Positions 10,701 through 22,700 of a stretch of 64,000 bases of DNA are shown here, in pieces. The position numbers and the translations under genes were made by a program. Below the pieces are notes generated by a model. It saw only the letters and a list, made by a program, of their open reading frames with translations. It was not told the DNA's origin and did not search any database. Origin of the DNA: Edaphochlamys debaryana (taxonomy: Eukaryota; Chlorophyta; Chlorophyceae; Chlamydomonadales); contig JAEHOE010000158.1 in NCBI GenBank assembly GCA_016858145.1, forward strand, positions 186,001 to 250,000, given 5' to 3'. Position 1 is the stretch's first letter; the number at the start of each line of letters is the position of its first letter.

Positions 10701-13700
10701 AGGTGGGTGCGGACAGGTGGGTGTGCTGACCCCATGACAGGAGCAACCAAAGCACCAGAAAGCGCTGCGTGTGGGATCGGGGGGAATGGGGGAGGGGTGG
10801 CGGGAGCACCCGCACGGAGCGCCCTAGGAGGCAGGACATCGGTGTGGACGAGCGTGAAGGAGCCCGGGGTGTTGGTACCTCGCCTGGTGGTGGGCCGTGC
10901 GGGCATGATGCCGGCAGCCGTTTTCCGGTCCAAGCTGTGTACCGCTAGCTAGATGGGAAAAACCCCAAGCTCCGAACCTGCCCTGGCTCTGATCAACCTC
11001 ACCTCTTTGCGCGTGTTTCCCTCGGCCGCAGATGAACTTCTCCGCCCTGCACGGCGCCATCGACCACTCGGAGCACGCCGTGGTGATCCTGCTGCTGCAG
11101 CACGGGGCCAGCCCGCAGGTGCTGGACGTCACGCGGAAGACGCCGTTCAAGGTGGGTGGTTCGGGGGTGGATGGGCGGCTTTGAGGATGTCAAAAGGCAG
11201 GCGTGAAGGCAGGCGGCGGTAAAAGAGAGGGGATGGCAGCTGAGGTGGAGGAGTCGGCGCTCGCTGCGGGGCCGCGCCGGTGGGGCAGCCCGCTTCCCTG
11301 GTTAGAACCCAAGAGCAGACGCCCTTTGCGCAGCCCTGTTGACGAGCCCGCGCTGCCCTTTTCCTTGCCCTCCTCCCCTCCCTCGCTCCCTCTCTCGACG
11401 TGACTGTACCTTCGCAAGCCATGCTTCCCTGTCCCATGCGAAGCGAGCCCGCTCAGCTTTGAACACCCCGTCCCTCCCCCACTGAAGTCCCGTCGGCGAG
11501 CCGTCCTCCCCTCCCTCCCCTACCCCCTACCCCCCCCCAGGTGGCCCACTCCCTCACCTCGCTTCAGGAGCTCCTGCGGCTGGTGGTGCACCACGAGGAC
11601 AAAGTGCCGGTGAGGGGGGGCGGAGGGGTCGGGTGAGGGGGGAACCGGGGGAGACGGCGTGTGGGTATGGCGTGGCGGCTGGCGGAGGTAGCGGTGGTGC
11701 ACCATGAGGACAGAGCTGCAGACTCCCATGCTGCGCAGTCCATTCCCCTACCTAACCCCTTGTCTAAGGTGTCCAGCGTCCCCCCCCGCGCGTCCCCCCA
11801 CCCGTTCGGCTTCTCCGCGGACTGCCCTTTTGTCCCTCACCTCTCCCCTCCATGTCCTCTGTTGAGCACTCTGCTTCCCGCTCACTCCCGCCCCTGGTAA
11901 AAACCCACCACCCCACACTGTCACTTCCCGTGTCCCGCAGATGAGCGTCATCGTGCCCTCGGTTTCCTGCCCCTGACCTACGGTGTCCCGCGTCTCCCTA
12001 CCCACCCACCCACCCACCCACCCACCCGCAGATGAGCGTCATCGTGCCCCTCATGGCCGAGGTCCTGCTGCAGCAGTCGGCAGCCGACAAGACCACACCC
12101 GCAGCACCCGCGGCCCCCGCCGCCCCTGCGGCCCCCGCGGCTGCACCGGCGCCCGGCGCCCCGCCACCCGCCCACTCGGGCGCCCCCACCCCCGCCTCCC
12201 CCGGTGGCACGGCCTCCGGGCCCATACCCGCCGCTACGCTGCACGCCGCCACCGCGGCAGCCGGGGCCGCGGGGGCAGCAGGAGCGGGGGCGTTGCGGGG
12301 CTCAGCGGAGGGAGCGCTGCGTGCCTCGGCGGACGCTGCGGCGGCGGGGGCCGCGGGGCTGGGGGGCATGGGGTCCACGTCCCTGGGCGCTGCGCTGCGG
12401 ACCAAGTCTTCGGTGACCAGCAACTGGATGAAGGTGCGGCGGGATCTGGGCTCTGGCACCTGTGGGTGGTGTGGTTGAGCAGCCAGTCGAGTAAGGGCTC
12501 AGGGGCGGAGGGGCCGAGTGGATTCCTCCCCTGCCGTCCTTTCCACCCGCTGTTTGTGTAGCGACGGGGGAGCGGGGGCTAGACTCATGTCTCTTGCCTC
12601 GCTCTGATATCTTGCATCCCATAATTGCAGGTGTACAAGAAGGTGCAGGAAATGACGATGAAGCGGAGAAGGGAGCGGGAAGGCTCCGTCATCGGATTTG
12701 TAAGCTTGGGGCGGGGTTGGGGGTTGGGTGGGGGGACTGGGGGACGGGGGCATTGCACGGCTGGCGTGCAGTTGCGGAGGTGCACCGTACGGGAGGCAGG
12801 GTTGGGGTGCGAGAGGGGCAGGTGGGGCTGGGGCGGGTGTGCATGTCCAGGGCTTGCCTGATGTGGCCCATCCTCCCCGCCCCCTCCCCCCCCCAGCGCT
12901 TCACGGCCATCGCCCAGGAGATGGTGGGCGCCGTACAGAGCGCCGACGTGGAGATGACCATCCGGCGCTTCTTCGCGCGGCTGTACGACAAGGTACGGCA
13001 CGCGACGCTTCTTCTGCCAGCGCCGAATCCCACAGAGCCGCACCCACCGGACCCCCCCGCCCCTGCCGGCCTCCCCCTCTCCCTGCCCCACCCCACCCCG
13101 CCCCGCCCCGCCCCATCCCGCCCCCAAACAGGAGCGGTACGGCACGATCGTGAATTACGTAATCACGTCGGTCAACTGCAACCACTACCGCCTGACCGAG
13201 ATCATGCTGGATCTCATCTGCAACCAGTGCCCCGAGGTGCTGCGGGCGCCCGAGTGGCAGGCGCTGCTGGAGCCCCTGGTCTCCACCTTCCCGGCGCTCT
13301 TCCACCGCCTGCTGTTCAAGCTGCAGGTAAGAGCAGAGACTGCTTGGGATAGGTGCTTGGGATAGGTGTTTTCACGGGCAGGTGGCTGCGCGGCTGTGCG
13401 CAATGCCGGAGGGGATCCAGGGCGAGTCCTAGTACTGCCGGACGCGTGGTAGGCTGGGCGAGTGACATGCCACCCTGATCCTCACCCGTTGCCCCCCTCC
13501 CTCCTTCCCCCCCTTCTAGGTGGCATGTTCGCAAGTTTCGCAAGCTAAGCTTCCCTGGCGTCGGCGCGATCCCGCTCAGCAACAAACACCCTTCCTCCCC
13601 CCCCCTCCCACAGGACATGCGCGACGAGGACGTGCGCGGCTTCGTGCGGGGACTCAACCCGGAGGGATTCCACGCGCCCCACAGCGACCCCGCAGCCGCC

Positions 13701-16700
13701 GGCCACCACACCCACCCACTGGGCAGCGGGGGGGCGCAGCGGCCCCTCCGCGCCGGCGCCACGCCGCCGCCGCCTGCGCTCTCTGCCCTGTCCGTGGCGG
13801 CGCACGTGGCCACGGCGATCGCGGCCCGGCGGCCCCGCACGCACGCCGTGGATCGAGTCAAGCTGCTCATCTACCAGCAGCTGGTGGAGGGGCTCAAGAA
13901 GGTGGGGGTTAGGGGAGGGGGGGAGGGGGCTATGTGTGCTGGGTCCTGACAGGGTGGGGAGGAGGGGGCGAGGCCCTTGACACTTGCCACGCGCCTATCA
14001 GTTGCTCCCTAAGCCCCCTTCCTCTCCCTCACTCTTCTCCCCCTTTTTCTGCCCCCAGGTCAAGTACCGTGTGATCAAGATCTTCTTCGAGGAGGCGGAC
14101 GAGCGTCTCATGAACGACATGGCGCAGGTGGGGGGGGGGGGGGGGCAGATTGGAGGGAGGGGGAGTGAGTGAAGGGCTGCTCGTGTCAGCGGTGGTGGGT
14201 GTGCTGGGTGGGTCGGGTGTGACCATGTGCGAACGCACAGGGGCGCGCCCTTGCCCGCTGATACGACTCGTGTACGACTCGTGTGACCCTGTCCTATGCC
14301 CCCTCCCACCCACCGCCCGCAGTTCCCCATCTTCGCCGAGTTTGTGACATTGGTGGCGGACAGGCAGACGGCTCAGGTGGGGCGTGGGAGAATGAACGAA
14401 GGCTGCGGAAACTTCGCGTAGGCCGGCGCTCTTGTTGCTTTGCTCCTACCCTCCACCCCCTCTTTCCCTCTTCCTCCCCTCCCTCCCCCCCCCCTCAGGC
14501 CTTTGACGAATCCGACTCCTCCCGCAAGCTGCTCCTGGAGCTGCTGCGGAGGCCCGTCAACCCCATGGGCGCAGAGTTCGCGAGCATAGCGGCCAACGGG
14601 CCCAGCCCCAGCGACCCCAGGTGAGGCCGCGGACACCCTGGTGCTTTGCGTTTCCCCTTCCCCCTAACAACACGGCGCCCAGCCCCTCCCTCGCACCCCC
14701 TCGCCACATCTCCTGCCTCGAGCGCCCTCCTACCTCCTGTACTCGGCTAGCCCCCCTTTCTCTGCTTCCCTAAAACTCCTCCCCCCACCCTCTTGCATTC
14801 CCCACCCCCCCAGCCGCATGTCATTCTTGAAGTGTCCTCCCATTACACCTGGCTTCCCTCCGTGTCACCCCGTACCCCCTTCCAGCCACCCACCCACCCA
14901 GTCGCATGTACTTCCTCACGTGTCCTTCTGTCGAAACCTAGCTTTTTACCTCTCTCCCCACCCCACCCCACCTCATCAGCTTCAAACATCCCCACCCCAC
15001 CCCCCGCACGACACCCCCCCCCCTCCAGCCGCATGTACTTCCTAAAGAAGACGAGCTCCAGGGCCTTCCTGGGCGGCTGGTCGGCCAAGGTGCACGCCAA
15101 CGACCCACCCTCTGAGTCGGGAGGCACCACCGCCCGCTCAGGCTACGAGAACTCAGCGCACACAGGCGGCGGCGCGGGAGCCGGCGGGGCCACCGTGCCC
15201 TCCGGGCCCTCCGTGTTTGCGGCCGGGCCTGGGCCCGGCGCGCTGATGTCGTACAACGGACGCCACAGCAGCGGCCACCCGGGGGGCCCGGGCGGCGGCG
15301 GGTCGATGCGGAACCTGGGAAGCGGCGGGCACGATGGGTCGGCGAGCGGGGGGGACCTGGGCAGTGTGAAGCGGCTGCAGCTGCAGAACTTGGACGTGGG
15401 CAAGGTGCTGTGGGCGGCGTTGCGGGCAGGTGAGCGGGAAGTGGGGCTGAGGGTTGGGGTGGGGTTGGGGTAGGGGTTGCGGGTGCGGGCAGGTGAGCGT
15501 TTGAGAGGAGAAAAGGGGCGGGGGTGCCGCGGGCGGCGCTGCGGGCAGGTGAGCGTTTGGGGTTTATGGGGGGTGCGGGCTGTTCGGGGTGGGGGGCGTG
15601 GGCGGTGTGGGGGCGGCCGGCGTTGCGGGTAGAAGGGCAAGGAATGGCTGGGGGCGTGGGCGGGAAGTTTTGTTCAGAACGGGTGCCTGCGGATGGGCGA
15701 GGGGGGCGGAGCGAGGGCCCCTCATCTCCCTGAAACTTCCCACTCCCCACTTCCCACTTCCCACCCCCTTTCCTCCCCACCTCTACCCCTCCCCCCCAGG
15801 CAAGGCATACAACGTGGAGGCGGCCGTCACCAGCATCGTGAGCTGGGTAGACACAAACACCAACGCAGCCAACAAGGACAACCGCAAGGTGAGAGCCGCT
15901 GGGGGTTGTGTGTTTGTGTGTAGGGTGCAGACCCACAGACCGTGCAGATATCGCTTTAGGGGAAGGCCGCGCGACGACGAAGATCAGCTCAAGTATTGAT
16001 ACGTGATACGTATAAGTGCAGTTGTGAGCAGACAGGCCGCGGGGAAGAAGCCCCAGGCAAACCCGAAACCCCGAAGCAACGGTCCCGACCCGGTCCCGAC
16101 CCGGCACCGAGCGGTTGTGTGTGTTCAGGGCTGATCGTGTAGAGGCCAGGGAAAGCGTAGGCGCGGTTGTGTGTGTGTGTGTGTAGGGTGGACACGGCAC
16201 ACAGAGCAGGCAGAGAGGGCGGGGACCAAGCTCTCCCGCCTCACCTCTCCCGCCCCTGTCCCGCCTCACCTCCCCTTAACTCCCACCCCAACACGATTAC
16301 CCCTCCCAGGCCGTCTTCCTGTGCGGCATCACCTCCCCGCTGATCAAGGAGCTGGCCATCCGCTTCCCGTCCGCATGCGCCACCCTGCTCAACATCGTGA
16401 GGGATATTTGGGGCGGGGGCACGGGGCGGGGGATGGTTTAGAGTATGGGGTTGGGGTGGAGTGGCGAGGGGGACTCGGCGGAGCCGGGCTGCAGTGGGCA
16501 AGACCTGGAAGGCCACCCCCCTGCGCTACCGGCTACCGGCTACGTTCGCCCCGCCCTGGCCCTTGCCATGCCTTGATGGCATCGCGTGTGTAACTGTAAC
16601 TGTAATTGACGCGTTGCCGTCGCCCTCATCGACGCCTTCGCCTCCCCCCCCAGGTGTCTCGGGACGTCATGGAGCGACTCGACACGCTGCAGGTGGGGGG

Positions 16701-19700
16701 GAGGGGGTGGGGAGGGGGGGTTCGGGGGGAACAGGTGGTGCCGTGGGGGCCCCGCGCCCGCATCGCCAGGCCACCTTTGCCCTCTTCCGCCCCGCCACGC
16801 CTCCACCTCTGACCTCCTCTCCCCTCCTCTCTCCGCTCCCTGTACGGCAAGGTCTCCGCCAACCTGCTGTACGGCAAGGACGCGCTTGTCAAGTGCTCCC
16901 ACGTGCGCAACCACTTCACGTGGCGCCAGGCGGAGCTGCGGCGGCTGCGGAACATACGGGTGGGCTTGGGCTTGATGCATGTGCCGTCGCGCCATCGCGC
17001 CATCGCGCGGTCTCATTCTGACCCGTATCGGTACCAAGCAGGCATCCTCCTGTGCGGTGGTGTAGAGCCTGACCTTGTGCCCAGTTAGCTTGTAATGGCG
17101 TACTGGTCTTGACGCGCGCGCCCTACTTACGACTGCCGTACCCACGCGTGCCGTACTTACGACTGCCGTACAGGGGTACGACGAGCACGTGGTGGACGCG
17201 CTGGTGGACTACGGCGTGCCGTTCGAGTGCGTGTACAAGGCGGCGGTGGAGCTGGGGACGACCACGGAGGAGTTCGCGGCGCTGATCGAGGAGGTGGGGG
17301 GCGTGGGGGGCGGCGGTTGGGGGCGGCGGGTGGGGGGCGGGGGGCGGTACCGGGGGCCATGGGGGTTTGGAGGGGGGAGGGCATGGGAGGCGAACGCGAG
17401 GGGCACGGCAGGGCAGGGCCCAGGAGATGTTGATACCGCCGTAGCGCCAGGCGGGAAGTGAGGAAGAGGGGTCTGGTTGCGGGGGCGAGGGGCCAGGTCC
17501 AGGGGCAGGGCAAGGGCAAGGGCAGCGCCGCTCCAGGCTGCTGACTCGTCACCCCCACACCCCTACACATCCCTCCAACCCCGCAGGACTTCTCCGGCCC
17601 CGACCTCAAGCAGCTCATCAGCAACGGCATCCGCCTGGCCAAGATCCGGGACTACCTGCTCGAGTGCGCCAAGGTGAGGGCCATACACACCCCTGCCCCG
17701 CCCTGCCCGATCGTCGCAGAATGAATGTACCGTAAATGTTGTCGGCCCAAACTTGTTTGCCCCCACGACAGCCTTGCATCCGCATGCCCGCCTCCCCATC
17801 CGCCCTATCCCCGTCCTGTCACATCTCACCTTGGTCTTGGCCCTTCACCCTAACCCCCCTCTCCTCCCTCCCCCCCTCCCCCCCAGCCCCTGCCCAAGGG
17901 CGTCCCTGACGACTACGCCGAGAAGGCCCTGGACCAGTCCATGTCGGCAATCATTCGGGCCATGCTGAGGGAGAAGCTGTCGCCGCGGATCGTGGACGTG
18001 ATCCTGCGGGAGGGTGAGAGCGTGCTGGGGAGTGGGGCGGCATGTGGGGTGGCGCGGCTTGTAAAGAGGGTCCAACGCAGCACCCACGATCTCCCGCAAC
18101 ACGCGTTCAGTTTGGCCATCGCCTCATCCTTCATCTCACGCCGCATGCCACCGGCAAGCGCTCTTTCCGGGACCGGAATCCCATCCCAAAAACCCTCCTC
18201 CAAGAGACCGCCAAGCACAACAACCTCCGCCCATGCGCGCACCATGCACACACGCACGCCCTCCAAACCCCCTCCTCTACCCCCACCCCACCCCCTGCCC
18301 CCAGGCGCCATGTTCGAGACCACCAAGTACAACAACTTCCGCCCCGGCCGCCCGCTGCTCAAGACCTACCCGCAGCCGCTCTTTGTGCCCTGCTACACAC
18401 ACCACTTCGTGCAGGTGGGGGGGTGGGGGGTGGAGAGGGGACGGGGGGGAAAGGGTTTGGGGCCTCTCCTACGTCTTCTGGATCCCCCCCTGCTGCCAAG
18501 CACGCCTCGTCTTGCTCTGGTATGCACCGCGACCCCGCCCAGCTCAGGCTCTTCATCCCACCCACTTTTTCGCCTCCCCCTCTCTCTCTCCCCCCCCAAG
18601 GCCCTGCTCATCAACTGGTCCAAGGGCACCAAGAACGCCAAGGGGGAGTACACCATGGACCCATGGGACAAGCGGGTGTGGCTGGGGGGGTTGCGGGGAA
18701 GGGGGGTGGGGCAGGCATGTACAGGCTGAGGGTGGGGGCGACGGGTGGGGGCCTTCGTCCCTCACTCCCCTGCCCGCGTCTCCCAGCGCCTCACCGCCCC
18801 AACCGCCCTAACCGCCCCAACCGCCAACCGCAGTTTATCGACACGGTGTGGGAGCCCAACGACCCGCTGTACACCAAGCTCAAGTCCGCGTACGACACCA
18901 AGCTCACGGACACGCAGGTACGGTACGGCAGGGGGCGCCGTAACCGCCGCCGCGCTCCCGCCTGCCCCTCTCGCCCCTGCCTCCTTTGCCCTGCCTGCCT
19001 GCTGGCGCAACGTCCCCCTCTGCGACGCCCACGTGTCCAACCACCCAACTCCCAACCACCTGACCACCAACCAACCTCCAGGTGTACATCCAAGGCGCTG
19101 ATGCGCTCGACCCAACGGCCGGGCCCGCCACCGTCTCCACCTCGGGCGCCGCCGGAGGCGGCGGCGGCGGCAAACGCGGCGGCGGCGGCAAGGAGAGCTC
19201 CGGATCTGGATCCGGATCTGCGGGCGCGGATGACGTGGCGCGCAAGCTGGCGGCACGTGACCGGGACGAGCGGGTGGAGCAAGAGCGGGAGGTGCAGGAG
19301 CGGCAGAAACACCTACGCAGGCTGCTGGGGTGAGGGGGGCTGGGGCATCTGGGATGGATTGTAGCCCTTCTGAAGGGGCGGGGCATTTTGGGGTGCAGGG
19401 GTGATGGGAGTGAGAGGCTGGCTTGGGCACTGTGCAAGGCCCACGCCGTTCCCCGCTTCGCAACTCCCTGGCCTCTCTCTCTGTTTTTGGCGAAGAGATG
19501 GTCAAACCCCGTGGCTCCTCGGGTCACGCGAGCAGGTCCACACACACCTCTAACGCCTTCCCCTGCGCTCATGCCCCTTCCTCCCCTCCCCCCGTCCCCC
19601 CCTCAGCATCTTCACCAGCAACCCCCTCTTCATCCACCGCTGGTCCATCTACCTCTTCGCCCTGCTCTGGATCCAGATCTACTCCTTCATGCACATCCAC

Positions 19701-22700
19701 TGGCAGGTGCGCAATCCGGGATCCTAGCCCTGGATCCTAGCCCTGAGGCCCGTGCCTGGGAAAGGAGCGCGCCCAAGCCACGCTCTGTCAGCCCCTGCAC
19801 GGCCCCTCAGGCCGCAATCGGGAGCGGCGCCTTACCTACCTAGACGCCCTGTCCCGCCTAACCGCTACCCCCCTCGCCCCCCACCCCTTCCAACCCCCTC
19901 CCGCCCCTTGCTCTCGCCCCCGCAGCGGCTCCGCTCCGCCGCGTCCCTGCGCCGCTTTGGCCAGGCGCGGGCGGTGGTGAACCGCGGCAAGAAGGCGCGC
20001 ACGGGGACACTGGACGCGGCCGTGCTGGTGGGTGCGGGGCGGGGTTGGGCGGGGTGCCGATCTTGCTCTGGGGGTCAGGGCCTGGTTGGGGCCGGGGAGG
20101 GCTTCGCTGGCTCAGAAGGGCCAGCGCAGGTAGGCGCACACTGTTATGTACGACATCTCCGTCCTTGAGTGCTGACGGGTCAACCACCAACTGCCGCAAC
20201 CGACTGTCCCTAACCGTTTCCAACCGCCAGGCCTTCCCCATCCTGGGGTTCGTGGACATCGGCGACGGAGACATCCTGACGGCCCTGGCGGACGCCGACG
20301 CGCCCGCCTCCTGGTTCCACTACGCAATCGTACGGGCGCTGTACGCGCTGCACTGGGGTGAGCGGTTGAGCGACTGAGCGACTGAGCGTGCTGGAAACGG
20401 GGCCCGGGCGGGCTGAGAAGGTAGCAACTGGGTGTTACAGTACGACAGTACGGCGCATCTGGGTGTACGGATGGTACGAGCTGCGGTGCTGCGGCGCTGT
20501 CGGGTGTTCCGCTTCCTGACCACCTCTCCCTTTGTTGCCCCCCCCCCCACCCCCCGCCCCCCCCCGGGATTGTACGACATAGACACCTTCGGCCAGGCGC
20601 TCATCCTGTTCAACGCTGCCGTACACGTGGTGTACGCGCTGGTCTTCTTCGTGTTCTTCGTACTGGTGCTGTACTACAGGTGCGTGCGTGGGGCCACGCA
20701 GCCACACGCCCCCGCCCCTGCCCAACTGATCGACCCCACCAACCAACCCACCCGCCCAACCAACCAACCCAACCTCACCAGAGTCCCCCAACCCTTCCCT
20801 CCCTCTCCGGGCCGTGCCTAGATGCACTCGCTGGCTTTGCACGTCTGCTGCAGACCCTCGGCTCTCCCGTCCCTCCCCCCACCCACCTCATGTACCTTCT
20901 CCGCCAATCCCACTAACAACGAGACGCTCTCCCGCTCAGCTTCAAACACCCCCTCACCCCCCCTCCCTGAACCCCCCCCATCCCCCCCCAGGTCCGCCTC
21001 CGAGTGACTGACCTCTCTCTCCCAAACTCCTCCCACCCGTCCTTACTCCTCACACACACCTCACCCCCCCCCTCCCTCTCACCACCACCCCCCAGGTCCG
21101 CCTCCGACAACACCTTCGACGGCGACGAGCGCCTTCTTCGCTCCTACCCCGCCGTGCAGGTCACCATCTGCACCAACATAGCGCTCTCCGCCAGCCTGCT
21201 GTGGGAGCGGGTGCGTGACAGCGGGGCGGCAGAGGGCGGCAAAGGGTAGTAAGGTGGTGTGTCGCGAGGGGATAGAGGCGTTTGGTGCATGGTGCACTTC
21301 CCTTGCCAGCCCTCCAAGCCCTCTCCCTCTCCCTGCCCGGCGACCCGCTCTGCTGCCTCCTCCTCCACCCCCTCCTCCACCCCACCCACCCCCAAGGAAT
21401 GATTCCCTGGCGCAGGCGACGCGACCCCGCTCAGCAACAAACACCCACCCTCCACACACACACCACCCCCCAGGTCCTGGAGTTCCACATCGCCTCCCTG
21501 GCAACGTGGGTGCGCCTGGGCCGGCAGCTAGAGATGGCCTGCCACGGCTTCGTATGGGCGGTGGCGATACTGGTGTGGATCGGAGACGAGCGGGCGCAGG
21601 TGAGAGCGTGCCCCCTCAGCACTTCCCACCCTCCCCTCTTTACCTCCTCCCCACCCCCACACCCTTCTCCACGCACAGACGCTGGTGCCCGCGCTCTGCG
21701 GCACCCGAGCCGGCCATGCACGCCTGACACGCCTTACATCCCTCCCCTTGCCCCCCTCCTCAAAACATATCCCTCCCCATCCCCGCCCCCAACAGACGCT
21801 GGTGCCCGCGCTCTCGGGCCTGGCCATGCTGCTGTTCGTGCTGCGCGTGGCGCTGTTCGGGCTGGTCACGGAGAAGCTCAGCACGGCCGTGCTGGCGCTG
21901 CTGGAGATCCTGTCGGACTCCAGGTGGGGTTGAGGGCAGGTGCAGGCACGGGGCCCAGCGGGGCCCAGGGGTGCTGTGGGGCTGCGGTACAGCGGGGTGT
22001 ACGGAGGGTGTACGAAACGGCTAGCGCTAGGCAGCAGTTGGGGGCCAAGAAGAGCCGGCCCTGACGGTCCGGTGACAGTCAGGTCGTGAAACCCGCTAAG
22101 AAAACCCGGCGTACGGCAAATCCTCATTTGTACGGCAAAACCCATCAAATGTACGGCGAAACGCAGGTACTTCTTCCTGCTGATCGCCACGGTGTACAGC
22201 GGCTTCATCCTGGCGGTGGCGGGGCTGCGGCAGGACGCGGGCGGCGACGCCAGTACCTACACGGCGCAGCTCTTCACGGTGTTGCTGGGGGACTTCCAGT
22301 CCACGGTGAGTCTAGCGCGGGCCCCCTGCGGCGCAGGCGGTTGGTGGTTAGCGGTTGGTCAAATGCGGTTGGCGGTTGGTGAAGCGGTTGGGAGTGGGCC
22401 GGTGCGGCTCGGTCTTGGTCGCCTTGGGTCCAATGTAGCGCTGGGGCGGGCCAAACTACAAGCCAGGATCGGACCGCCACCAACATCCTCCCTTGCCATT
22501 GTTCCGCCCCTCGACTCGCCTGCTTCCCGCTCCCCCCTTCCCGCTTCCCGCGCCCCCCCAGAACCTGACGGACGACACCGAGGTGTGGCGCTTCAGCGAG
22601 CTGTCGCTGCTGCTGCTCTCGCTCTACGCCATCCTCATGATGATCGTATTCATGTGAGTTTGCTTGGCACCCGCGGCGCCCCCGGGCGGCAGCGCGCCCA

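Noticed and set aside
20540..20583. apparent non-canonical acceptor before exon 31 of the TRP-like gene
   Set aside because: At first no AG was seen between the C-run and the coding frame. TAG at 20580-20582 followed by ACACC fits phase and gives a normal GT-AG intron.
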